NCBI GenBank assembly: GCA_049515175.1
Contig: JBEKUI010000106.1
Coordinates: forward strand, 1 to 13,681
DNA from: JACQNR01 sp049515175
GTDB taxonomy: Bacteria > Acidobacteriota > Terriglobia > UBA7540
Direction: 5' to 3'
DNA length: 13,681 nt
This document shows, piece by piece, positions 1-5,682 of this stretch; within the stretch, counting starts at the first letter, position 1; each line of letters starts with the position of its first letter. Position numbers and translations under genes: made by a program. The notes beneath the pieces were generated by a model. The model saw only the letters and a list, made by a program, of their open reading frames with translations, ran no database searches and was not told where the DNA came from.

Positions 1-345
1 TCCTTCTTTGAGAGCGCGGATACCCGTATGCAGCGCGGCCTCGTCGGATTCGTGATAGGTTCCGTAGGGCAGGTCAACGACCAGCAGGGCCCGCCGCACC
101 GCGCGGCGGACGGCACGGAAGTGGTGGAGCACTTCTTCGAGTGTGACGAGAACCGTGGAATCGTAACCCAGCACGACTTGCGCCAGCGAGTCGCCCACCA
201 GGATCAGATCCACGCCCGCCTCGTCCACCAGGCGCGCCGTTGGGTAGTCGTAGGCAGTCAGGCAGACGATTCGCTCGCCGCGCAGCTTGCGGTCGAGGAT
301 GAGGGGAACAGTCATCTTGCTCACGGCCTCGGGTTTCAGGTCCAT
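1..345 (-). CDS. panB: 3-methyl-2-oxobutanoate hydroxymethyltransferase (PanB), 5' part only
   Basis: First step of pantothenate synthesis: transfers a hydroxymethyl group from 5,10-methylene-tetrahydrofolate to 2-oxoisovalerate, giving ketopantoate, in the cytoplasm. The 115 residues present cover the N-terminal part of the TIM barrel, and the gene continues past the left edge. Visible family signatures are LTAYDYPTARLVDEAGVD (residues 29-46), the Mg-binding Asp in VGDSL (D52) and the second metal Asp in DLPYGTY (D91). Their 39-residue spacing equals that of E. coli D45/D84. The usual GDSLG motif has Ala in place of the last Gly. The ATG at 345 is chosen because GGGAGGT lies six bases upstream; an internal ATG at 315 has no such site. 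It is the last minus-strand gene in the window, 314 bases after the deoxynucleoside kinase, so it may have its own promoter. Confidence 0.93.
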   Translation of the reverse strand, partial: MDLKPEAVSKMTVPLILDRKLRGERIVCLTAYDYPTARLVDEAGVDLILVGDSLAQVVLGYDSTVLVTLEEVLHHFRAVRRAVRRALLVVDLPYGTYHESDEAALHTGIRALKEG

Positions 346-351
346 GGCGTT

Positions 352-358
352 ACCTCCC
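352..358 (-). promoter_or_regulatory. Shine-Dalgarno site of panB
   Basis: On the minus strand GGGAGGT sits six bases before the ATG at 345. It is the strongest ribosome-binding sequence near the start of the reading frame and decides the start over the ATG at 315. Confidence 0.75.
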
Positions 359-499
359 AAAGATTTCCAATCTCAACACTCAGATTCCAGCATTAATTCC
401 AACAACTCGACTCAGAGCTCGGGCGCAGGCAGCAATCAAATTCCGCGATTGCACCAGCGAGCCTCGATAACGCGAAATCGCAAATTCGAGATCACAAAT
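359..499. other. Non-coding leader upstream of panB
   Basis: This is the downstream part of the 314-base gap between the deoxynucleoside kinase and panB. It is visibly more AT-rich than its surroundings and has no credible gene. It holds small repeated motifs: AGATT (361-365), AATCT (369-373) and AGATT (382-386), so the middle copy can pair with either neighbour in two mutually exclusive five-base-pair hairpins just before the panB ribosome-binding site. No convincing sigma-70 promoter was found. Confidence 0.4.
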
Positions 500-597
500 A
501 GAAAAACCCTCTCTGCCGCAGGGCTTTTCACCGGCGCTCATCGCGCGAGTGCCCGGGGCCCCGAGCGGGTCCCCACTGGCCTGGGCAGAGAGGGCTT
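500..597 (-). terminator. Long hairpin ending in a U-tract: intrinsic terminator or small structured RNA
   Basis: A perfect 11-base inverted repeat, CCCTCTCTGCC at 507-517 and GGCAGAGAGGG at 584-594, closes a 66-base GC-rich interior. On the minus strand the 3' arm runs directly into UUUUU (502-506), and AAG at 595-597 can extend the stem to about 14 pairs (one G-U). The interior can form further helices, for example CGCUC/GAGCG (563-567 with 535-539). Position, about 60 bases after the kinase stop codon, fits transcription termination. The large structured interior is more than a terminator needs, so a roughly 98-nucleotide RNA is possible. I do not recognise an RNA family; it lacks the conserved apical loop of SRP RNA. 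Confidence 0.55.
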
Positions 598-609
598 GAA
601 CTTTTCTGT

Positions 610-635
610 CCCCGTGCGGCTCGTGCCCCGCGGGG
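610..635 (-). other. GC-rich stem-loop after the deoxynucleoside kinase
   Basis: CCCCG (610-614) and CGGGG (631-635) pair, and an inner CGG/CCG extends the stem past a two-base bulge. It lies between the kinase stop codon and the U-tract hairpin and may be part of the same structured RNA or an RNA 3'-end stabiliser. There is no U-tract directly after it. Confidence 0.35.
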
Positions 636-659
636 TTTGGTCTTATCATCGCGTCCGTC

Positions 660-1325
660 TCAGTCCGTCGCGGCGGATCCAAGCGGCAAAAAGTATTGCG
701 TGCCTTGCACCGGCTGACTCAGCCGGCGGAGCAACTCACGCAGGTCCTCGTTCCGGTCGATGAAATCGATCTCGGACGTGTCCACGACGAGCAGGTTGCT
801 CCTCTTATAATGAAAGAAGAAGTGCTCGTACGCTTTCACCACTTCTTCCAGGTACTCGTCGGAGATCTGATGCTCCATCGGCACGTTCTTCTTGGTGATG
901 CGCCGGCGGAGCGTCTCCGGCTTCGCCTGTAAGTATACCACCAAATCCGGCACCGGGAGTTGCTCGGCGAAGCGCTCATAGTAACCGTTGTACAGCTTGA
1001 GCTCGGTGTTCTCCAGGTTCATATAAGCGAAGAGCTTGTCCTTCTCGAACATGTAATCGCTCACGACAGGTTGCCTGCCGGGCGCGGCGAGATCGAGAGC
1101 GACCAACTGTTCAAAGCGATGCAGGAGGAAATACATCTGGGCTTTGAACGCCGCGCCCGGCTGGTCTGAGTAGAAGCCTTCCAGGAAAGGATTGTCCTCG
1201 ACGTCGCGCAGCCGAGTGGCGTGCATCCGTTTGCACAGGATGTCGGCGAGGCTCGTCTTGCCGACGCGGATCGGCCCTTCAATCGCAATGTAGTGCGGAG
1301 TTTCGAATTTTGGGAGCCTGCCCAC
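660..1325 (-). CDS. Deoxynucleoside kinase (dNK family)
   Basis: Phosphorylates deoxynucleosides for dNTP salvage in the cytoplasm; the base preference cannot be read from the sequence. The protein is about 221 residues, usual for the family. It opens with the P-loop GPIRVGKTS (residues 17-25; the common form is GPIGVGKTS, and the GxxxxGKT rule is kept). Further family signatures are DVEDNPFLEGFY, SDYMFEKDKLFA, LPVPDLVVYLQAKPETLRRR (substrate and Arg-rich lid region) and HYKRSNLLVVDTS near the end. I prefer the GTG at 1325, which has AGGGGAG 11 bases upstream. A TTG at 1346, overlapping the folK stop codon as TTGA, would add seven residues and is the alternative. It follows folK with almost no gap, so translation is probably coupled. 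Confidence 0.88.
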   Translation of the reverse strand: MGRLPKFETPHYIAIEGPIRVGKTSLADILCKRMHATRLRDVEDNPFLEGFYSDQPGAAFKAQMYFLLHRFEQLVALDLAAPGRQPVVSDYMFEKDKLFAYMNLENTELKLYNGYYERFAEQLPVPDLVVYLQAKPETLRRRITKKNVPMEHQISDEYLEEVVKAYEHFFFHYKRSNLLVVDTSEIDFIDRNEDLRELLRRLSQPVQGTQYFLPLGSAATD

Positions 1326-1340
1326 CCTTTGATTTTCTCC

Positions 1341-1361
1341 CCTCAACTTTCAGCTTTCAGC
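1341..1361 (-). repeat. Heptamer repeat at the folK / kinase junction
   Basis: On the minus strand GCTGAAA GCTGAAA GTTGAGG reads as three seven-base units, two identical and one degenerate. They encode the last folK residues and contain its TGA stop, plus the possible TTG start and the ribosome-binding purines of the next gene. Confidence 0.5.
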
Positions 1362-1870
1362 CTGATGACCTTGCTCGTGTCCCGCGTCTGGCTAAGCATC
1401 TCGACCACCGTCTGCTGCGTGACCGGATGACGCAAGTTGGGCGCAATTTCGCGCAGCGGAACCAGGACGAATTTCCGTTCCGCCAGTCGCTCATGCGGAA
1501 TCGTCAGTGTTGCCGACCGCACGACAGCGTTCTCAAAAAAGAGAATGTCGATATCGATCGGCCTCGGCCCTTTGGGCAGACCACGCTTCCGTCCCAATCC
1601 ACGCTCGATGGATTGGAGCGCTCTGAGCAATTGGAGTGGCATCAGGTTTGTGTGAACCTCGGCGACGCAGTTAGTAAACCAGGATTGAGCACGATAGTCT
1701 ACGGGTTCGGTTCTGTACTGCGCGGAAATCTGAATCACTTCGATGCCGGCCGCATTCAGCTCATGGAGAGCTCTCCCAATCTGCGCTGCGCGGTCGCCGA
1801 GATTCGATCCCAGCGAAAGGTAAACTCGCTTCGTGCCCTTCCCGATCGGAATACGGGGATCCTTGCTCAC
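1343..1870 (-). CDS. folK: 2-amino-4-hydroxy-6-hydroxymethyldihydropteridine diphosphokinase (HPPK)
   Basis: Transfers pyrophosphate from ATP to 6-hydroxymethyl-7,8-dihydropterin in folate synthesis. The 175-residue protein carries the family hallmarks: YLSLGSNLGDR near residues 17-27, the pterin-binding SAQYRTEPVDY region, GPRPIDIDILFF with the paired Asp residues that bind two magnesium ions, and IPHERLAERKFVLVPL. The start is a GTG at 1870; no strong ribosome-binding sequence precedes it and the conserved fold begins only at residue 16, so the first dozen residues are uncertain. It lies 47 bases after the EEP-fold gene and its TGA overlaps the kinase reading frame. The C-terminal codons are built from a heptamer repeat. 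It shares the folate link with panB, since PanB consumes methylene-tetrahydrofolate. Confidence 0.93.
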   Translation of the reverse strand: MSKDPRIPIGKGTKRVYLSLGSNLGDRAAQIGRALHELNAAGIEVIQISAQYRTEPVDYRAQSWFTNCVAEVHTNLMPLQLLRALQSIERGLGRKRGLPKGPRPIDIDILFFENAVVRSATLTIPHERLAERKFVLVPLREIAPNLRHPVTQQTVVEMLSQTRDTSKVIRLKAES

Positions 1871-1917
1871 GTCAGTGAAGTCTCGTCGTCCGCGGTTTGT
1901 CCGTTGTGCAGAGGTCG

Positions 1918-3153
1918 CTACCCGCCGGCCGCGACGTCCACTCCGATCGCGTCGTGGTCCGAGAGCTGGATCGCCCGCCCCTCACGCAGATCGTGGATCA
2001 CCACAGGATTCTCGCATTGAATGCCGCGTGTAGCGAACCAGTCAATCTTCAGTGGGCACTTTCCGCCGTGATCGCGCAAGGCCCAACGGATGAAAGGGAA
2101 GCACCATGCCGGAACCCACTCGCCGAGATTCTTCCGGGTCTTCGGATCGTTCACGTCGTAGGAGATCGTGTACTCACCGATCCGGTTGCAACTGCGATAG
2201 TCAAATCCCCGCTCTTCCAGCAACGCAAACAGATCGCGTTCAAAGCGGTTGTAGGGATGAAGGTAGTGGTTGTGAATGACGTGATTCACGCCCATGAACA
2301 CGCGCAGCCAGAAACCCGCAATTGAGTGAAAGGCTCGGGAAGAGTTGTAGGTTGTAGTGTTCCAGTCCCCGCCGATGATGACGGGGGCGTCCGCATCGAG
2401 CGCGTCGAGCACTCGACGCATCTGCTCGGCGCGATGACGTTGTGTGGAATTGGCGTCCAGATGGACGCAGACCGCCTTGGCACACAGGTTCGGGAAGTCG
2501 ATCGTGGCGGCAAGGACGGTCTGCCGGCCCAGCCGCTTCTCTCGCCCGGCCATCTTATCGATACCGTTTTCCAGGTGAATCGGGCGCACGCTCCGGATGG
2601 GATAGCGGCTGAGAATAGCGTTGCCGTGCAGGCCCAGCGCGTTTTCCCCTTCCACGTCGTACTCGACCCCTGACCCTTTAGAGAGGTTCAGATAGCAGGG
2701 GACGAAGGCAAAGTGCATTCCAAGTTCGGCGGCCAGTTCCTGGGCCACACCCCGATTCTGCGAACGGGCCATTCCGACATCGGTTTCTGAGAGCAGGAAG
2801 ACATCGCCGGTCTTGAGATAAGGATGGGTACGGAAGGCTTCGAGCTGCCCTTCAAACTCGATTCCGCGCTCCAGGTTCCAGGCGATGAAACGATAGCTGG
2901 GGCGGGACGGAGTGGCAGTTCGGCTGAAATCACCAACCTCCGGCGTTTCAAAAATCGCGGCGATCGCGTCCGCAAGCGATCGGTACACGGCATGCGATTC
3001 GAGTTCGGCCGTGGAATCGCACTGCGCCAGGTCGGGGAAATGGGGCGCGATCCGCTCCCGAATCAGCCGGTGGATCTCACCAATGGATGAGGTTAAGGCT
3101 TCTTGCTCTAGCATCGATGCGCCTTGAGAACTCGCGCCTGGTGACGCGGTCAC
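1918..3153 (-). CDS. Endonuclease/exonuclease/phosphatase (EEP) family hydrolase
   Basis: A Mg-dependent phosphodiesterase or phosphatase fold of 411 residues; the substrate is unknown. Catalytic landmarks are present: Asn in AWNLERG (N93), Glu in LSETD (E123, usually QE), HGNAILSRYPI (about 187-197), VHLDANSTQRHR, GGDWNTTTY (the GDxN motif) and the C-terminal SDHD (D399, H400). Residues 1-85 form a predicted helical extension not typical of minimal EEP proteins. The GTG at 3153 overlaps the ruvB stop as GTGA, implying coupled translation. An ATG at 3114, removing 13 low-complexity residues, is also plausible. No signal peptide or membrane segment is seen, so it is probably cytoplasmic. Its place directly after ruvB suggests, but does not prove, a DNA or nucleotide substrate. 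Confidence 0.85.
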   Translation of the reverse strand: MTASPGASSQGASMLEQEALTSSIGEIHRLIRERIAPHFPDLAQCDSTAELESHAVYRSLADAIAAIFETPEVGDFSRTATPSRPSYRFIAWNLERGIEFEGQLEAFRTHPYLKTGDVFLLSETDVGMARSQNRGVAQELAAELGMHFAFVPCYLNLSKGSGVEYDVEGENALGLHGNAILSRYPIRSVRPIHLENGIDKMAGREKRLGRQTVLAATIDFPNLCAKAVCVHLDANSTQRHRAEQMRRVLDALDADAPVIIGGDWNTTTYNSSRAFHSIAGFWLRVFMGVNHVIHNHYLHPYNRFERDLFALLEERGFDYRSCNRIGEYTISYDVNDPKTRKNLGEWVPAWCFPFIRWALRDHGGKCPLKIDWFATRGIQCENPVVIHDLREGRAIQLSDHDAIGVDVAAGG

Positions 3154-4178
3154 TCAAACAGAGCCTGCTCGCGTCCGGCGGGGGGCTTCAGGCCCAAGTG
3201 CCGGTAGGCCGCCTCGTTGGCTTTGCGGCCGCTCTTGGTCCGGCTGATGAAGCCCTGCTGCAGCAGGAACGGCTCCACCATATCCACCAGCGTGTCCACC
3301 TCTTCGTTCAAGGTGGCGGAGATTGCTTCCACTCCCACCGGCCCGCCCTGGTACATCCGGATGATGGTGCCCAGAAAATTCCGGTCCAGATCGTCGAGCC
3401 CCATCTCGTCGACGCCCTCCAACTTGAGCGCGTCGTGGGCTACTTCCGGAGAGATCATGCCATCGGCCTTGACCTCGGCGTAATCGCGCACGCGGCGCAG
3501 CAGGCGGTTGGCGATGCGTGGCGTGCCGCGCGCGCGCCGGGAAATCTCGTGAGCGGAGGTCTTCTCCAGCTTCGCGTTCAGAATTCCCGCCGAGCGGACA
3601 ATGATCTGCTCCAATTCCGCGGGCGAGTAGAAATCGAGGTGAAAGAACAGCCCGAAGCGGTTGCGCAGCGGCGCGGAAAGTGATCCCGCCCGCGTCGTGG
3701 CGCCCAGCAGCGTAAACTTCTTGAGCGGCACGTTGATGGTCTTAGCGAACATTCCTTTGTCCACGACGAAGTCCACCTTGAAATCTTCCATCGCCGGGTA
3801 GAGGAATTCCTCGATGTTTACGGGCAGGCGATGGATCTCGTCGATGAAAAGGATATCGCCCTCGGCGAGATTGGTGAGGATACCCATCAGATCGCCGGTG
3901 CGTTCGAGCGCCGGGCCGGACGTGGTGGTGATCTTGGAGTTCATCGCGTTGGCGATGATGTACGCGAGCGTGGTCTTGCCCAGTCCAGGCGGGCCGTAAA
4001 ACAGCGTATGCTCGAGCGCTTCACTCCGCCGGCGCGCGGCCTCCAGCGCGATGGAGAGTTTCTCCACGACTTTCTTCTGGCCGACGTACTCCTCGAGCGT
4101 CGGCGGGCGAAGAGTGCGATGGAAGCTCTCCTCTTCCTTCGAGATCAGATCCGGTGATACTAAGCGCACTCGCGACAT
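3150..4178 (-). CDS. ruvB: Holliday junction branch migration ATPase RuvB
   Basis: Hexameric AAA+ motor that, with RuvA, drives branch migration at Holliday junctions during recombinational repair. The 342-residue length is standard. In order: N-terminal LRPPTLEEYVGQ, Walker A GPPGLGKTT (62-70), Walker B ILFIDEIHR (109-117), sensor 1 GATTRAG (159-165), arginine-finger region APLRNRFG (169-176), sensor 2 GTPRIANRLLRRVRD, and a C-terminal winged-helix domain with GGPVGVEAISATLNEE. The ATG at 4178 fits the family start, but the bases before it are pyrimidine-rich with no Shine-Dalgarno sequence. It lies 110 bases after ruvA, a gap filled by a heptamer inverted repeat, and overlaps the next gene by four bases. 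Confidence 0.98.
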   Translation of the reverse strand: MSRVRLVSPDLISKEEESFHRTLRPPTLEEYVGQKKVVEKLSIALEAARRRSEALEHTLFYGPPGLGKTTLAYIIANAMNSKITTTSGPALERTGDLMGILTNLAEGDILFIDEIHRLPVNIEEFLYPAMEDFKVDFVVDKGMFAKTINVPLKKFTLLGATTRAGSLSAPLRNRFGLFFHLDFYSPAELEQIIVRSAGILNAKLEKTSAHEISRRARGTPRIANRLLRRVRDYAEVKADGMISPEVAHDALKLEGVDEMGLDDLDRNFLGTIIRMYQGGPVGVEAISATLNEEVDTLVDMVEPFLLQQGFISRTKSGRKANEAAYRHLGLKPPAGREQALFE

Positions 4179-4188
4179 AAGAGCAGGG

Positions 4189-4224
4189 AATAGTAAATAG
4201 TGAATGGTGAATAGTGAAGAGGTG
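4189..4224 (+). repeat. Tandem heptamer repeat, left arm of an inverted repeat
   Basis: Successive seven-base units AATAGTA, AATAGTG, AATGGTG, AATAGTG, followed by a degenerate copy. Bases 4196-4218 match the reverse complement of 4274-4296 at 21 of 23 positions, so the ruvA-ruvB gap can fold into a long stem with a 55-base loop. Confidence 0.75.
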
Positions 4225-4269
4225 AAATCAAATCTTCAGGCTGTCCGAGACCCAGTTGCAAGTCGGTCC

Positions 4270-4297
4270 CCAATTCACAATTCACCATTCACAATTG
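4270..4297 (-). repeat. Tandem heptamer repeat, right arm of an inverted repeat
   Basis: Read on the minus strand this is AATTGTG, AATGGTG, AATTGTG, AATTGGG. It is the partner arm of the repeat at 4189-4224. The first unit overlaps the 3' end of ruvA and supplies its last two codons and TGA stop. Confidence 0.75.
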
Positions 4298-4948
4298 TTC
4301 TGTATCTGACTGCTGTTGCTCGAACACTTTCCGCAGAAAATCTTCCACGGTTTTCAGGTTTTTGTGCCGGGCGAAAGTGGCCTCCACAATGCGCTGGGCT
4401 TCGCCGCGCGAGTACTCGAGCTGGGTCAGAACCTGGATGGCCTCCTGCTTCAGCTCCGAGGCCGACTCACGCTCGATCGACAGCGGCTCTTCCTTGTGCG
4501 CGAGCGCGAACTTTGCCATCTTGCCGCGCAGTTCGGTGACGATGCGCTCCGCGGTTTTCTTGCCGATGAACGGCAGCTCCTCCAGAAACAGCGCATCGTT
4601 GCGCTCGATCGCCAGCGCGATTTCGTTGATCGGCCGCACCAGGCACTTGAGCGCCTTCATGAAGCCGACGCCGGGTACGGTCGTGAACACTTCAAAGAAC
4701 TCGCGGTCGAGCGGATCGAGAAAGCCGACGAGTTTCGGTGTCAGGTGGCCGCCGCCCACCGCGCCGTCAATGTAATAGATCGTGTAAATCGTGACCGGAT
4801 TGGTGCGCGCGTCCTCCGGCATCTGGCGAAGCCGCGAGGCGATCCCGGACGGCACAAAGACCTCGTAGCAGAGCGAGTCCACGCGCACCAGAAGGGCATT
4901 GCGCTGGATCCGCTCGTACAAGACTTCGCCGGTAAGTTCCGAAATCAG
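4289..4948 (-). CDS. ruvA: Holliday junction DNA-binding protein RuvA (CTG start)
   Basis: Tetrameric junction-binding partner that loads RuvB. From the CTG at 4948 the protein has 219 residues. The N-terminal OB-fold strand reads ISELTGEVL right after the start, where RuvA proteins normally have MI..L.G; a TTG start at 4921 would remove it. No ATG, GTG or TTG lies in frame between 4948 and the upstream TAG near 5050, and AGGAGA stands six bases before the CTG. Domain II has two helix-hairpin-helix motifs, TTVPGVGFMKAL and LPFIGKKTAERI. Domain III, from about residue 165 (SELKQEAIQVLTQLEYSRGEA), is the RuvB-binding end. The region TIYYIDG...LTPKLVGFLDPLDREFFEVF resembles the divergent RuvA type I recall from Planctomycetes rather than the E. 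coli form. The stop codon lies inside a repeat. Confidence 0.9.
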   Translation of the reverse strand: MISELTGEVLYERIQRNALLVRVDSLCYEVFVPSGIASRLRQMPEDARTNPVTIYTIYYIDGAVGGGHLTPKLVGFLDPLDREFFEVFTTVPGVGFMKALKCLVRPINEIALAIERNDALFLEELPFIGKKTAERIVTELRGKMAKFALAHKEEPLSIERESASELKQEAIQVLTQLEYSRGEAQRIVEATFARHKNLKTVEDFLRKVFEQQQSDTEQL

Positions 4949-4954
4949 GACGTT

Positions 4955-4960
4955 TCTCCT
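4955..4960 (-). promoter_or_regulatory. Shine-Dalgarno site of ruvA
   Basis: AGGAGA on the minus strand, six bases before the CTG codon at 4948-4946. Its spacing is ideal for that codon and far too long (about 33 bases) for the downstream TTG at 4921, so it supports the non-standard start. Confidence 0.7.
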
Positions 4961-4972
4961 TCTTCCCGCGAC

Positions 4973-5043
4973 TGTAGCGGCGGTCTCTGACCGCCGAAGC
5001 CATGAACAAAGACGAGGACGGCGATGAGGACATCGCCGCTACA
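4973..5043. repeat. 71-base palindromic element with two inner hairpins (ruvC-ruvA gap)
   Basis: Outer arms TGTAGC (4973-4978) and GCTACA (5038-5043) enclose two perfect hairpins: GGCGGTC-TCT-GACCGCC (4979-4995) and GGCGATG-AGGA-CATCGCC (5020-5037). Together they form a three-way junction; alternatively the outer arms extend to ten pairs (TGTAGCGGCG/CGCCGCTACA). Both strands fold the same way. It looks like a REP-type interspersed palindrome; copy number elsewhere in the genome cannot be seen here. Confidence 0.75.
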
Positions 5044-5072
5044 GCAAGCCCCCGGGAGGGCAAAACCCTACC

Positions 5073-5594
5073 CTACCGCCGCCCGTCCGCACGTCGCGCC
5101 GCATTCGCATAGCACACGGCCGCGGCCAGCGCATCCGCCACATCCGGTGGGTGGGGCGCCTGGGCCAAGTGAAAGAGCTGCTGGACCGAGCGCTGCACTT
5201 GCTCCTTGCTGGCGTTGCCGTTGCCGGTGACGGCCTGCTTGATGCGCTTGGCGGAAAAACTCAGGACCGGAATTCGCGCCATCCGGGCCGCCAGGCAAAT
5301 CACTCCGCGCGCGTGGCCCATCAGGATCGACGTACGCGGGTATTCGGCATGGGAGTAGACCTCTTCCAGGCACATGGCCTGCGGGCGCAATTCTTCAATG
5401 ACTTCACGCAATTCCGAGAAGAGTGATTCCAGCCGCGCGGGAAGATTATTGCCACTGCTGCGCGGCAGGCGGATCACTCCGGCTTCGAGCAACTGCACTT
5501 CCCGGCCGCGGCACTCAATCACTCCGTAGCCGGTCAGGTTGAGTCCGGGGTCGATGCCGATCACACGGGTCAGCCCGGAAGCACTCTTCACCAT
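5073..5594 (-). CDS. ruvC: Crossover junction endodeoxyribonuclease RuvC
   Basis: Dimeric RNase H-fold resolvase that cuts Holliday junctions. With the ATG at 5594 the protein has 173 residues, close to the usual length. All four acidic catalytic residues are visible: D15 in VIGIDPGLN, E77 in CLEEVY, and D151 and D154 in PPDVADA, matching E. coli D7, E66, D138 and D141. SAKRIKQAVTGNGNASKEQV is the typical DNA-contact segment. A second in-frame ATG at 5612 would add six residues; neither start has a Shine-Dalgarno sequence. I prefer 5594 because an extended -10 motif ends eight bases before it, which would make the message leaderless. It is the first gene of the ruvCAB run; 124 bases separate it from ruvA. 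Confidence 0.96.
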   Translation of the reverse strand: MVKSASGLTRVIGIDPGLNLTGYGVIECRGREVQLLEAGVIRLPRSSGNNLPARLESLFSELREVIEELRPQAMCLEEVYSHAEYPRTSILMGHARGVICLAARMARIPVLSFSAKRIKQAVTGNGNASKEQVQRSVQQLFHLAQAPHPPDVADALAAAVCYANAARRADGRR

Positions 5595-5602
5595 CGACTG
5601 CG

Positions 5603-5611
5603 ATTGTAACA
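5603..5611 (-). promoter_or_regulatory. Possible extended -10 promoter of ruvC
   Basis: TGTTACAAT on the minus strand matches the extended -10 form (TGn plus TAnnnT, five of six bases of TATAAT). There is no -35 hexamer at 16-18 bases. Transcription would begin at or next to the ATG at 5594. This is pattern matching only. Confidence 0.3.
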
Positions 5612-5682
5612 TTTCGGTGTGTCAATGCGGGAAGCCCTTCCAGACGGGCGGAATGGCCCCGGAAGCAGCGAGGGTGGAGAGT

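Noticed and set aside
500..597. SRP RNA or 6S RNA gene
   Set aside because: The length fits SRP RNA, but the conserved apical sequence with the GGAA-type tetraloop is missing. The element is too short and lacks the central bubble layout of 6S RNA.
380..682. 100-residue open frame on the minus strand between the kinase and panB
   Set aside because: It overlaps the 3' end of the kinase and runs through the U-tract hairpin. Composition is that of random GC-rich DNA and there is no ribosome-binding site.
5603..5627. TTGACA and TACAAT upstream of ruvC read as a classical sigma-70 promoter
   Set aside because: The hexamers are separated by only 11 bases, far below the 16-18 required. Only the extended -10 reading is kept, at low confidence.
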